Assembly: GCA_024761205.1 (NCBI GenBank)
Contig: JAMASS010000042.1
Location: 1 to 39,350 of the forward strand
DNA: 39,350 nt
Source: Limisphaerales bacterium
GTDB taxonomy: Bacteria > Verrucomicrobiota > Verrucomicrobiia > Limisphaerales > AAA164-E04
Direction of reading: 5' to 3'
The notes below the pieces were generated by a model. It searched no databases and was not told where the DNA came from. It worked only from the letters and a program-made list of their open reading frames with translations. This document shows, piece by piece, positions 1 through 9,244 of this stretch. Numbering within the stretch: the first letter of the stretch is position 1; each line of letters starts with the position of its first letter. The position numbers and the translations under genes were made by a program.

Positions 1-47
1 CGGACGGAGCTAAACAGTGGATAATAAACCAATCCGGCCAGAATCAC

Positions 48-298
48 TTAAAACATGTCTTTAACCAAGGCGAGTTCTCCCGCTTCGCCAGCCACGGCAG
101 AATTTAGGTCGTCAAGTGGGTAATTCCCCTTGTTTGTGTGTAGCGTCGGGTGCAAAACGGGAGTTCGGCGGGTTGGGTTTGAGTGGCGTTGATGCTCTCC
201 GGGTTGCCGAAACCGATCCGATGCACATTGTTTCCGTGAAAATCGAGGATCTTGCGGCTCTGGGAATCCGTGAGATAGCTCCCGGTGCACCTACTCAA
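48..298 (-). pseudogene. Unassigned coding remnant at window edge
   Basis: Two overlapping minus-strand reading frames cover this stretch. The one starting near 298 contains LTDSQSRKILDFHGNNVHRIGF, which resembles the last helix of amidohydrolase-2 type TIM barrels (a pattern like LS-x-E-x-x-x-I-L-x-x-N-A-x-R-L-F-G). That resemblance is weak and I do not assign a function. Bases 300-490 show no convincing gene on either strand. The remnant lies downstream of the phnW/GDPD pair on the same strand and could be a decayed third gene of that unit. Confidence 0.22.
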
Positions 299-491
299 GG
301 ATGTTGAGACAGGGTATTGATAAGGACTGGTGTAAGAAGTGACCTGGGCGTCTTAGTCCAAAAGCACTTGGGTGGCGGAATCAATATGGGAGCGCGCCCG
401 CTCCTGACGGGCAGATGACATGATTGAGGTCGCCCCTCCGTTTTTAACGATTCCTAGATGGTCTGCATTCCTCGGTGACGAAAGGGACGGC

Positions 492-1298
492 TTACTCGGC
501 CAGAAAATCCGCCAGCTCCTGTAGCTTGTCCGTATTGATGAGGTCGACCCCAGAGGCGAGGGCCAATTCCCAATAGGCGGACGTATCTGGATTCGCCCAG
601 AATCGAATCATGCAGCCCCGCTGATGGGCTTGAGCAACCAGACTGGTGAGTTTTTCGACTTCTTCTGGCGAGATAGGGCCGCTGCCGCGCCATTTGAAAT
701 GAGTCTTCCAATTGTCACTGATTAGAGGATACAGATGAGCCGAGAGGTCGTTGCGAGCCAGGTCGGGAAGTCGGCCGTCCAGGCCGACGAGACGATGCGA
801 TTCTTGGGCGACTGTCTCAATCGGTCGATTCCCAGATAGAATCACCGTCACTGGCCCGCGTTGAGTCTGGTTGGAAGTGAACGATGTCAAGATATCGCGG
901 TAAGCCTTTAAGACCTCGCTAATGACGCGGTAGGTTGATTCGGCCTCCGTTTTAATGTCGACCAAGAGAATGAAGGGGCGTCGGGGGCCGTGTATGGAGC
1001 CTCGATTTACCTGAACGCGTTCTCTGAGCGGATCCAAGTAGAGTTTCTGAAGCGTACGGCCGTGAACCACTTCATCGGCGTCGTGGGCGACCAGTAAATC
1101 GCCGGCAATGAGATGCACATCGGCCTCCACGCTGGCAAAGCCTTCGTCAAGCGCGTCCAGTAACGGCCTCGGATGTTTGTAGTCGTTGTGAGCGTGGCTG
1201 CGAGGTATGGATTCCTCATTCCAGCTAACACAGGCGCAAAGGAGAGTGACCGCAAGAGTGCTGCTCAGATGCGGCACTGTTTGGAAGTTTGATGGCAT
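492..1298 (-). CDS. GDPD/PI-PLC-like phosphodiesterase lipoprotein
   Basis: A 268-residue protein with an N-terminal hydrophobic stretch and a plausible lipobox L-C-A-C (Cys23), so probably a lipoprotein. The mature part begins with R-S-H-A-H-N-D-Y (about residues 33-40), followed by V-E-A-D (57-60) and a later H-D. This is the catalytic and metal-binding arrangement of the glycerophosphodiester phosphodiesterase / PI-PLC-like TIM-barrel superfamily, in particular the uncharacterised branch related to yeast AIM6. The family hydrolyses phosphodiesters such as deacylated phospholipids; the real substrate here is unknown. It starts 15 bases after the phnW stop on the same strand, so the two probably share a transcript. 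The reading frame is intact and of normal length, unlike most of this window. Family is fairly sure, substrate is not. Confidence 0.8.
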   Translation of the reverse strand: MPSNFQTVPHLSSTLAVTLLCACVSWNEESIPRSHAHNDYKHPRPLLDALDEGFASVEADVHLIAGDLLVAHDADEVVHGRTLQKLYLDPLRERVQVNRGSIHGPRRPFILLVDIKTEAESTYRVISEVLKAYRDILTSFTSNQTQRGPVTVILSGNRPIETVAQESHRLVGLDGRLPDLARNDLSAHLYPLISDNWKTHFKWRGSGPISPEEVEKLTSLVAQAHQRGCMIRFWANPDTSAYWELALASGVDLINTDKLQELADFLAE

Positions 1299-1313
1299 AT
1301 CGGTATGACGGGA

Positions 1314-2438
1314 CTAGAGCGTGATCTTTAGCTCCTGTGTGACGCGAGCGATCGCGTCGATGAGGGCCTCCATGTCGGCGGGGAAAAGCCTTCCGATGGA
1401 ACCAATGCGAAAGAGATCCCCCTGGCTGATCTTGCCCGGGTAGATGATCTTGCCCTTGTCGCTAAGCCGGCGATAGAAGGTCTGAAAGTCAAACGCCGGA
1501 GACGTCGGATAATGAAACGAGGTAATGATAAAACTCTGCAGCGCTTCGGGGAGGTAGCTTTTGAATCCCAGCTCTCGCATCCCGGTAATGAGCGTTTGGT
1601 GGTTTTCCGCGTAGCGCTGACCACGAGCTTCAATGCCTCCTTCCTCTTCGAGCTCCTTCAGAGCCTGCTCGAACGCCAACAGCGAGTGAGTGGGTGGGGA
1701 ATAGCGAAACTGGCCGTTTTTCTCAAAGCAGCGAAGTTGGGCAACTAAATCGAGGCACAGGCTTCGGGCATGGCCTTCGTTGGCGAGTAGCGCTTCCCGC
1801 CTGGCAAGGATGTATGAGAAGCCGGGCACCCCTTCGATCGCTTTATTTGCTGAGGAAACCATGAAATCAATACCAAGAGACTCAAGATCAATCGGAACCG
1901 CTCCAAAGCTACTCATTGCATCAACGAAGAACGCTCGCTCTCGCTGCTTGACCACTTTGGATAGCTCCTCCAACGGATTGAGGATACCCGTTGTGGTCTC
2001 GCAATGGATCACCGCGACGAAGCCGATGCTAGGATCCTCATCGAGAGCTTTGGCAACGGCGGTGGCGTCAGGGGCTTCATTTTCCGGAAAGCGGAGCACC
2101 GAGTGGTTGATCTTGGCGTGTTGGAGCATCTGCACCATGCGCTCTCCGTACGCGCCATTCACCAATACCAGGACCTTTCCGTTGGGGGGAACCGCGGTTG
2201 CGAATACGGACTCGACTCCGAAACTCCCGCTTCCCTGGAGGAGAATGCACTCGTATCCGGCTGCCTGTGAAACGCCACCCAGGTGCAGCAAGGTCTTTCG
2301 GATCGCCGCAACCTTGGCGTTGAATTCAAAATGCCACGACCCTGCGTCGTGGAGCATGGCTTGCTTAACGGCCAGGCTCGTCGTAAGCGGGCCTGGCGTA
2401 AAGAGGGCCTTGTCGGAAGCTCTTGACGGTATTGGCAT
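1314..2438 (-). CDS. phnW: 2-aminoethylphosphonate--pyruvate transaminase
   Basis: A PLP-dependent class-V aminotransferase that moves the amino group of 2-aminoethylphosphonate to pyruvate, giving phosphonoacetaldehyde and alanine. The N-terminus carries A-L-F-T-P-G-P-L, typical of PhnW. The glycine-rich L-L-Q-G-S-G-S-F sits near residue 70, and the PLP lysine lies in S-S-A-N-K-A-I-E-G (Lys199 with this start). The open frame reaches back to 2552, but the Met at 2438 gives the usual length of 374 residues and starts just before the conserved beginning; the 38 extra residues look non-coding. No strong Shine-Dalgarno is visible. phnX, phnA and phnY, the usual partners that finish 2-AEP breakdown, are absent nearby; its neighbour is a GDPD-type phosphodiesterase. 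The same enzyme also occurs in phosphonate biosynthetic loci, so the direction is open. Confidence 0.9.
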   Translation of the reverse strand: MPIPSRASDKALFTPGPLTTSLAVKQAMLHDAGSWHFEFNAKVAAIRKTLLHLGGVSQAAGYECILLQGSGSFGVESVFATAVPPNGKVLVLVNGAYGERMVQMLQHAKINHSVLRFPENEAPDATAVAKALDEDPSIGFVAVIHCETTTGILNPLEELSKVVKQRERAFFVDAMSSFGAVPIDLESLGIDFMVSSANKAIEGVPGFSYILARREALLANEGHARSLCLDLVAQLRCFEKNGQFRYSPPTHSLLAFEQALKELEEEGGIEARGQRYAENHQTLITGMRELGFKSYLPEALQSFIITSFHYPTSPAFDFQTFYRRLSDKGKIIYPGKISQGDLFRIGSIGRLFPADMEALIDAIARVTQELKITL

Positions 2439-2655
2439 GAGCGGCTTTGGCGGATGGCTGTCGTGTTGTGTGAGCGGAACATAGCCAGTGGACCTGAGAG
2501 CGACAAGACGTTCTGGTTGAAACAAAACCGAAGGTCGTATGGTGTCCATCAAAGCCCAGGCAGTATTTATTGATCACGGTGATGTCCGGATTGATAATAT
2601 CGATTAGGCTCGTGCGGGACAAACCATGCTTTAATGAGGCTAATGAATACGAAGC

Positions 2656-4267
2656 ATGATTGACGGAATTGGCTCTTCCTGTCGGTTCTTGGGGCGGTTC
2701 TATTGGGATGCCCGACAACAACGCGGGCAACGGCGGGTGATCCGCCTGCCGCAGAAGAAGTTGCCTTCGACCTGCACAACCTCGTCATGGGCTCCGCGCT
2801 GCGTCTAACCGTTTTGACGGGCTTCCTTCTCAATGGCAGGATCGCAGAGATTGCCGTGGTGAAAATCAATGAGGACCACGACCGCCATCTGCGTCTCTAT
2901 GCCTTCGGCGACCGCACCTGGAGGCCAAGACTCGACGCCACACTGGATACCGAGGTGCTGTTCATTGACATGGCCAATATCGGTGGCCATGACTGGTTGC
3001 TCACCTACAAGTTCGGCCGTCTGAACTGGTTCGATCCCGAAGCAGCGGCAGAACGCCCGCTGGTGGCGGTGACGTCCAGCTTCAAGCCACCACGGAGGGG
3101 CGAGAAGTGCCCCATGTCGACATCACTCGACATGTGAGCGCTGATGATCTCGACGACTTGGTCGTGCCGAATGTTGATGGCTTCTGGGTGTTCATTCAGA
3201 TGGAGGATGGCGGATTTGCCGATCCCGTAAAGATCAGTTGCTCGACTGACATGGCTGGGATCTACGGAGCCGACGGCTATCTATCGATACGACCCTTGGG
3301 GGCAGAGCCGCATCCACAAGGTGGACCACAACAGAGATGGTCGTGGCGATCCGGTGTATTGGAACGAGGACCACTTCGAGGTTCATTATCAGAACAAGAA
3401 TGGGTTGATTGCGTCGCTGGCCAATACCTTCACTACCGACGTAGAGTTCGACTTTGACGATCTCTTTTCGCTCGCTAAGGGAGCTCAGGTCGGGAAAGTG
3501 CTGCACTCGTTAACCGACCTGAACGGCGACGGTATTGCCGATCTGGTGGTTCTCTCGCTGGAGGGCAGGCATGTGTCTAGCAAGCAGTCCGCCTTTGAGG
3601 TGCACTTTGGTAGACTGGCGCCCGACGGCGGCACCTGGTTCGCACCGGAGATTGGGGTCGTGTTCCAATCGGACGGCCATATTCAACTCGGGATGGACCG
3701 GTACGACTTCGATTGCGCCGTCCAGGTTGATTTGATGTTCACGACTATTGATATCGAGTGCCTCGAGAGCAGCTTCTGGAAGAAGATCAAGGGGTTCATG
3801 GGCGATGACATCTGGCTGGATCTTGAGTTTTATCGTAGGGAGAAGGGTTTCTACCCTGACACACCCAACGCTGCGCGCAGAGTTGCGTTGGATGGTGAAC
3901 CCAGCCACAGAGAGCCAGGATGGGTGCCCCTGGACGTCGTGCTTCGAGGGGGGACGCACGAACGCCGAAGGATACAAAAACGATGGTCGCGTGCGTTCAA
4001 CTGGACTTTGCTTATAGGGGATGTAACCGGCGATGGCCGCTCAGATCTACTCATCGGTCAGACTCCTGAGAAACTGAGCGTCATTGTCGGTGTGCCGGGG
4101 CCGAACCTGTTCGCCCCGAGGGCTCAAACGGTGGCGATCTCCATGCCTCTGCGGATGGGGAATATACCTGGATGGCGGACCTCAACCAGAATGGGAAGCA
4201 AGACGTTCTCATGCATCATCCATCTGCCATTTGGCCGCATCGGCTGACGATCTTGATCGCCCAGTGA
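2656..4267 (+). pseudogene. FG-GAP (VCBS) repeat lipoprotein, frameshifted
   Basis: Read across frames, this is one secreted FG-GAP protein of about 530 residues. A lipoprotein-like leader (R-N-W-L-F-L-S-V-L-G-A-V-L-L-G-C) precedes the frame that opens at 2703, but it is out of frame with the only nearby ATG (2656), so the start is also damaged. Calcium-binding beta-propeller motifs follow: D-H-N-R-D-G-R-G-D near 3325, D-L-N-G-D-G-I-A-D near 3520, D-V-T-G-D-G-R-S-D near 4020 and D-L-N-Q-N-G-K-Q-D near 4170. Frame changes are needed near 3100, back again near 3265, and near 4155; the last frame ends in a clean stop at 4265-4267. Such proteins are usually extracellular or periplasmic and bind ligands or carbohydrates. 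Divergent from phnW. Fresh pseudogene or assembly indels are both possible. Confidence 0.75.
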
Positions 4268-4529
4268 ATCTCGATTCTGGAGCCAACGTCTCGACAATGG
4301 CCTCTCCGTTATCAAGATGAGCGCGCCGCAACCATGGATTGTCGGGTGTGCGGCCGTGTGAGCGGCCATTGCTGCCGCCTTTCTCCACAACGCAGTCTGC
4401 TGTGTCCTCAAGTGACAAAGGGACTGAAGCCCCTTCCACGCTTCTTAGTTGTGTTCTACACTCCGGTGCTGCTTTGAAATCACTGGATCGAGCTTGTCAG
4501 GCCAATTTGATTTGCGTCCTATTGCCGCA

Positions 4530-4777
4530 TGAAATCGCTTCTGCGGCTGAGACAAATCTCGGGTAACTCAAGCGTATCCCGATGGCAAATTTGGTTATGT
4601 TTCGAATCGGGGCCATGACAGCATCGCGGTTTTCGAGTGAATCCGAGAACCGGTCGATTGGAACGCACGGGCGCCAAAGTTGACGTGCCGACGCTGTGTG
4701 CATTAAGTTCTTGCATTTGCATTAGGCGTCAGTTTGAGTCGTTGGCAAATCGGAAATCCGGTTGTTTAAGGTTTGAT
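4530..4777 (+). pseudogene. Lactonase (seven-bladed propeller) C-terminal remnant
   Basis: Joining two frames gives P-D-G-K-F-G-Y-V-S-N-R-G-H-D-S-I-A-V-F followed by N-P-R-T-G-R-L-E-R-T-G, and further on A-N-R-K-S-G-C-L-R-F-D. These are the blade motifs of the YkgB/Pgl-type lactonase family (6-phosphogluconolactonase and 3-carboxymuconate cyclase-like). Only the last blades remain, with stops and frame changes. Nothing recognisable lies between 4268 and about 4530. The function is lost. Confidence 0.55.
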
Positions 4778-5419
4778 ATGATCCGACTCGAAATGTTGTC
4801 GCACTGGAGTGTCCTCCCCCTAGCCGTGTTGGCGGGGACGGGATATTGGTTGGCAGTTCGATCTCTGTTTCCCCGATTCAGCAAACGCTCAAGTCAACGG
4901 TGGCGGAAACCATGGTTGAATATCGCCGTGGGTCTGATCGGCGTGCCGGTGGCTTGGGCCGGACACTCACTGTATCAGGCATATGAGAGGGCCGTGGGCG
5001 AGTGGTTCGGGGTGATATTGCTCGTGGTGCCGATGTTTTTGGGCTGGATCGGATTGACGGGACTCGCCTTAAGAATAGGCCAAGGGTTGAAACCGGCGCA
5101 GGAGGATCATCAATCTTGGTTGGTGACGTTGCGGGGCGCCGTCGTCCTCGGACTGGTCCTCAATCTACCGTTCTTGAACTACTTCATCCTTCCTGTCTTG
5201 CTCGCTGGTGGTTTGGGGGCATTCATCCTCGAAGTTCGGTCTCTGAAGTCCCATTCCGGTAGCGTGCGTGGCGCCAACCCTCGCGCCACCTCCCGGAAGG
5301 TGGCGAAGCAGGAGGACAGGGGAAATCCCAATCGCAAGTCTCGCCCTCCATGGCGGGGAAGGAGTCTGCGCAGTCGAAAGGATCGAGAATCGCCCCGAGG
5401 CGAGAATCCACCGGACTAA
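4778..5419 (+). CDS. Small polytopic membrane protein, unknown function
   Basis: I do not recognise a family. From the ATG at 4778 the product has 213 residues, with hydrophobic segments at about residues 11-30, 47-63, 76-98, 117-132 and 133-151, separated by basic loops. The first 157 residues look like a genuine inner-membrane protein. The last 55 are strongly basic and low in hydrophobics (R-K-V-A-K-Q-E-D-R-G), and may be a natural cytoplasmic tail or out-of-frame read-through after a frameshift near 5260. The frame is open upstream to 4637, but that part belongs to the lactonase remnant, so 4778 is preferred. There is no strong ribosome binding site. It may be decaying like its neighbours. 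Confidence 0.5.
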   Translation: MIRLEMLSHWSVLPLAVLAGTGYWLAVRSLFPRFSKRSSQRWRKPWLNIAVGLIGVPVAWAGHSLYQAYERAVGEWFGVILLVVPMFLGWIGLTGLALRIGQGLKPAQEDHQSWLVTLRGAVVLGLVLNLPFLNYFILPVLLAGGLGAFILEVRSLKSHSGSVRGANPRATSRKVAKQEDRGNPNRKSRPPWRGRSLRSRKDRESPRGENPPD

Positions 5420-5700
5420 GAAATTCTCTGCGTTCGCGCTTTTGCTGACGCTCGGGGGGGGGCTGAATGTCCTTCCACCCGCCCTTGAGCGACTCCGAGA
5501 TTCGAGAATATTTCAATGGACTCTCCGAACCGCAGTCGCGACTAATTCAGGTTGGCGATCAACCCTTTCACTACATCGCTTCCGGAGAGGTGAGCAAGCC
5601 CTTGTTGGTATTTGTCCATGGTGCACCTGACGAGAGGGACGCGTTTGCTGGTTTTCTCAAGAATCCCAGACTTCGCAACAGTCAACGCCTTCGCACAGCG
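5420..5700 (+). pseudogene. Alpha/beta-hydrolase N-terminal remnant
   Basis: Frame 1 from 5467 reads D-S-E-I-R-E-Y-F-N-G-L, then Q-V-G-D-Q-P-F-H-Y-I-A-S-G and L-L-V-F-V-H-G-A-P-D. This is the N-terminal strand order and oxyanion-hole H-G-x-P motif of alpha/beta-hydrolase-fold enzymes. The nucleophile elbow and the rest of the fold are missing: the sequence passes at about 5650-5700 into the remains of a transporter. A hydrophobic run just upstream (F-S-A-F-A-L-L-L-T-L-G-G-G, about 5420-5460) could be its former signal sequence in another frame. Substrate unknown; no longer functional. Confidence 0.6.
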
Positions 5701-6385
5701 GCTCCGGCAAAAAATGAAGGGCCCCCGGTCACTGCTCCGCTTTGTCACGGACCTTCTCAGCCCCTTAGATATCCTGCGAAAGATGCCTCAGGTCCAACAT
5801 GAGAATCAGGCTGAATTCTATCGTGTCCCCTCGCACGGGGATTGTTGGCCGAGGCGGGCGTCGCGCAAGCGGTCTTCGACGAAATCACCGAAGAATGGAA
5901 CTGTGTGCCCGCTCAGGGACGGGTCGACTCTCGTCGATATCAGCGTTCTGACCGGCTTCATTTTTCGCTCCTTTCGAATGGCCGTCGTCAGTCTGTCGCC
6001 AAACCTCCTCCCCATCCTCATTTCCTTGAACGCCTTCAGCATCTTGGGTATGCCGTTCTCCGCTACAGCGGCTTTTGTCTCATCAATTGCGCTTGGAATC
6101 TGCGTGGACGACATGATTCACCTGTTCACCAAATACGCGAGCACTCGAAGATGCGGGCAGAAGACAGAGGCCGCCATTGCGGAAGCCACCGAGAATGTCG
6201 GCGCGCCGGTCATAGTCACCACTATCGTGTTCATCAATGGTTTTGGCGCGCTGAGACTAGGCCAATTTGTGCCCAATATCATGCTCGGCATTCATTATGA
6301 TCGCCATCGCCTAGGGCACCGACTTACTGCTGATGCCCGCAGTCCTAAGTCTAATCGATCGGGACACCGCCGTCCCCGAACAGAC
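5650..6385 (+). pseudogene. RND/MMPL-family exporter remnant
   Basis: The stretch from about 5940 translates to F-R-S-F-R-M-A-V-V-S-L-S-P-N-L-L-P-I-L, then I-L-G-M-P-F-S-A-T-A-A-F-V-S-S-I-A-L-G-I and V-D-D-M-I-H-L-F-T-K-Y. This is the hallmark transmembrane block, with the D-D-x-x-H motif, of hydrophobe/amphiphile RND exporters (COG1033/MMPL). Further on, G-A-P-V-I-V-T-T-I-V-F and L-G-Q-F-V-P-N-I-M-L-G match the next helices before the frame fails. Upstream, 5650-5930 may hold the last part of the periplasmic loop in a broken state. A normal member has about 750-900 residues, so most of the gene is gone. A LolA-like protein follows at 7014, a common genomic partner of such exporters. Confidence 0.7.
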
Positions 6386-6388
6386 GCT

Positions 6389-7004
6389 ATGAAAAAACTG
6401 CAGCATTCAATGCCTTCCTGAGCAAGCTCAAACGCAACAGCCGCCGCAGCTAGTTTGATCAAAACAAGAAGGTGTTTAAGGAATCACTCAAAACACCAAG
6501 CAAGGCCTTTCTCACTGAAATGAAAGCGTGACTGAATCGGCTCACCAAAAAACCGGTGAAAGGGAAAATCTTTCGCATCTACCTCGACGTCCGCTTCAGC
6601 CAAGACAAAACACCTTACAGCGCATGTCGCTTCACCATCCCATAGCAGCGAACGCAGAACGCGGCAGTCAGCCCACCTTCCATTTGTCCCGCTCAAACCC
6701 GACAAACTCATTCTCGGGTGCGGCACGCACGAGTTCTCAAAAAAGGTAGTAGGGATGTACCGAGCGGCCGTCGTGAAAAACAGCATAGGAGGCAAACTGG
6801 AAAAACCCTCTCAAAACTGCTAGGCAACGGATGTCGCCCCGCCCGGATTCGAGAAAATCCCTCAGCCGGAAAGTCCTAGCGGTCTGGCACGAGCAGCGGA
6901 TTGACGCCTCCCTTTCCAGCCCGGAATGCACCGATGCACGCGTCACGCGCTTTCGGGACCTCAAGCCCATCTACGATTGGTTGACCACCCTCGATTCACA
7001 CTGA
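6389..7004 (+). pseudogene. DUF2461 family protein, inactivated
   Basis: The reading F-N-A-F-L-S-K-L-K-R-N-S-R is followed by an amber codon at 6451-6453 exactly where the family has an invariant Trp (R-E-W-F-D). Then come F-D-Q-N-K-K-V and K-I-F-R-I-Y-L-D-V-R-F-S-Q-D-K-T-P-Y, the DUF2461 core. A second stop lies at 6529-6531. After a frame change, F-H-L-S and L-I-L-G-C-G appear, then S-K-K-V-V-G-M-Y-R, and finally R-F-R-D-L-K-P-I-Y-D-W-L ending at 7002-7004, which matches the family C-terminus. Almost the whole length of about 200 residues is still traceable, so the gene died by point changes and small indels rather than by a large deletion. The molecular function of the family is unknown. 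Confidence 0.7.
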
Positions 7005-7013
7005 AACAGATAC

Positions 7014-7757
7014 ATGAAAACGAAATTCAGCAATCGACTCCGCGATTATTTGAGCATCGTCGTCGGTCTCCTTCTCGCGGTCACTCTCGGGCTAGCCCCC
7101 GCCGCAGACGCCATCAGCGCCCCACCGAAACCGAAGTTCGATCACAGTGATCCCCAACGATACGGTCGTGAAATCGTCGAGTATCGCGACACCATCGACA
7201 CCGGTTGGATCGACAAAATACTGGTGAACGTTATGACCCCATACGATGTAGACGGCAATTCGGTGGAATGTCACTCGGATGGTCTGCGAGCGGCACAGGG
7301 ACGGCGACAAAATCATCACTCGATTCGCCAGCCCAACCGAGATCAAAGGCGCCACCTCTCTGACTTTTGAGGAGACTGGTAGCTCGGATGACAACTAGAT
7401 TTCTATCTTCCGTCGAACAAGCGCATTCGGCGCATCTCTGGTGCAAACAACATCGACAGTTTTCTCGGTGCAGAATTCACCTTATGAAGACACCGCTACC
7501 CTGGACCCGAGCGGAATACACGTGGTGATTTCTTGAAGATGCCGCCTTGACCCGAAACGGAGCTGACCTCCGTATTCAAACTCAAAACGAACCCCGAGCC
7601 TCCGGATACGGGATACCCCAAGCTGATGGTTTTCATCAATTCCGCTGACTAGTGAATCGAACAGATCGATTACTACGACAAAGCAGGCCGACATCTAAAG
7701 AGCCGCCTTTCAACCGATTGAGACCACTTCCACGGACGGTTTTGGAGAGAAAAATCA
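7014..7757 (+). pseudogene. LolA-like outer-membrane lipoprotein-sorting protein
   Basis: The ATG at 7014 opens a good signal peptide (L-L-L-A-V-T-L-G-L-A-P-A-A-D-A). After Y-R-D-T-I-D-T-G-W-I-D-K-I-L-V-N-V the frame breaks. In other frames G-D-K-I-I-T-R-F-A-S-P-T-E-I-K-G-A-T-S-L follows, then Y-L-P-S-N-K-R-I-R-R, then A-L-T-R-N-G-A, and K-L-M-V-F-I-N-S-A-D followed by TAG TGA and I-E-Q-I-D-Y-Y-D-K-A-G. This pattern is that of the periplasmic 'outer membrane lipoprotein-sorting' family (LolA/LolB fold) found next to RND exporters. The double stop replaces two residues, probably aromatic, before I-E-Q-I-D. With the exporter debris upstream it suggests a lost lipid or lipoprotein export unit. 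Confidence 0.68.
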
Positions 7758-7763
7758 ATCGAG

Positions 7764-8147
7764 ATGGGCAATCACCAAACCAGTCATCGCCGTCCGCACA
7801 ATGAAATCACGTTCACTGTAGAGTGTGTTGGGGAATCTGGCGGCGAAGATCCCGCCAGCGCGCTCCGCTCCTTTAGAAACGCCCTAATCCTTCGGGCCCT
7901 GTGGGACGCGAACGACTTCTCCGGCAAGTCGTTTGAGCTGCCCGCCCTTGATCGTGCTCGACGTGAACGAACACGTCATTAAAGCGATCTACAAACGCCA
8001 ACTGCGGTTTCTTCACGAAGATCTCAAGTTCCGTCTGCAACTCCAATATTTCGATCAAGTGCCTAACGGAGAGAGTTTTTTCAGCCTCTTTCCCGACAAC
8101 ACCTCCCTAGCCGCCGGCCGCCGCTGGGACTTTTCGTTTCTCCGGTA
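7764..8147 (+). pseudogene. Unassigned remnant following LolA-like gene
   Basis: Two frames carry coding-like sequence. One has L-R-A-L-W-D-A-N-D-F-S-G-K-S-F-E-L-P; the other, from about 7965, has R-Q-L-R-F-L-H-E-D-L-K-F-R-L-Q-L-Q-Y-F and ends with R-R-W-D-F-S-F-L-R and a stop at 8146-8148. The alternating residues and terminal aromatic would suit the last strands of an outer-membrane beta-barrel, which often forms the third member of RND plus LolA-like operons. That is only inference from context. Confidence 0.3.
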
Positions 8148-8290
8148 GCGGGATTTGTTCTTGGGGCGACAAAACCTCTCTGCGATCCTCTCAGACCGGC
8201 GGCGACCGTCCGCCCCAATCCATACTCATTACAAGATTCCGTGAGATCCATAATCGAAAGCTGTGAACATACGATAACACAAACTTCACG

Positions 8291-9244
8291 ATGAATATTC
8301 CACTCTACATACATCGCGCCGCGCGACGAATCCTTCCGCTACTACTCATCGCGCCCGCCGCCACAGAACCGCTCATCGCCGCCACCATCCCGGAATCGAT
8401 CAAATCCAGCACTCGCCGCCGAGTCGACTTCCACTATACGCCAGGGATTGTCATCGGCATGGTCGACCGAGATGGTCGCGATTAACTATGCGTATGGGTT
8501 AACCTCGCTGGAAGATGGCCAACAGCCAAACGCGCGCGCGCTATGAGATCGGTTCAGTCACCAAGGTTTTTACCGGCACGCTGCTTACTCACATGGTAGG
8601 GAGCGGAGACGTCCAACACACAGAGCGAATCACCGCTTATCTCCCAAGAAGAGTCAATGTGCCTGAGCGGCAGAGCCGTGCGACACCTTCCAAGACCTGA
8701 CCACTCACTTCTCCGGCCTTCCTGTGAATCCCCCAGGGATCATCGAAAATAATCCCGTCAATCCATTTGTCCCGTTTCCTGCTGAAGTCCTTTACCAGAC
8801 CTTGGGACATCAACGCCATCCTCCAGGAGGCCCTCCAACCCCGCCGCTCCATTGACGGCGGACAGAAGATCGGGGCGCGACATTCACCCCTTGCCAACCA
8901 GCGCGACGCACTTCCAGCTCTACGAGGCCTCCGTCACCGCCACGGCGACTTTTACGAGCGACGCCAACGATCGAACCACTGCCATGCATTGGCAACAAGG
9001 CAGCCAAACGACGTCCTACACCAAGACGCCGATTCCGTCACGACTCGCACTTTCAGTCGATCAAGGGCAACTCACACTGCATCTGACTGGTGAACCGGAT
9101 ATCGAGTACACAATCGAGGCATCATCCGACCTCAGCGGCTAGTCCTCGATGGCAACGCTCACCATTTGGGTTTCTCCGCTTCCCGTCGGAGCGATCGCTG
9201 ACGCATCAACCTGATACTTTCGCGTCCGGGAAGCCCAGCAGTGA
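8291..9244 (+). pseudogene. Beta-lactamase-fold serine hydrolase, inactivated (copy 1)
   Basis: A plausible ATG at 8291 with a signal-like hydrophobic start leads to Y-T-P-G-I-V-I-G-M-V-D-R-D-G, then a stop. In a second frame Y-E-I-G-S-V-T-K-V-F-T-G-T-L-L follows; it contains the S-x-x-K nucleophile motif of class C beta-lactamase/esterase proteins (8554-8565). The middle of the fold is scrambled. Near the end D-A-N-D-R-T-T-A-M-H-W-Q-Q-G and I-E-Y-T-I-E-A-S-S-D-L-S-G can be read, the last being a tail common in secreted verrucomicrobial proteins, and Y-F-R-V-R-E-A-Q-Q closes at 9242-9244. These enzymes act on peptides or esters outside the cytoplasm. A second, unrelated copy lies at 31.9 kb. 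Confidence 0.7.

Noticed and set aside
1780-2484. 234-codon plus-strand open frame
   Set aside because: Antisense shadow of phnW, rich in Ser/Arg/Thr without conserved motifs.
2656-4267. Programmed ribosomal frameshifting in the FG-GAP gene
   Set aside because: No slippery heptamer with a downstream structure at the shift sites, and the start region is also misframed; decay or indel error is simpler.
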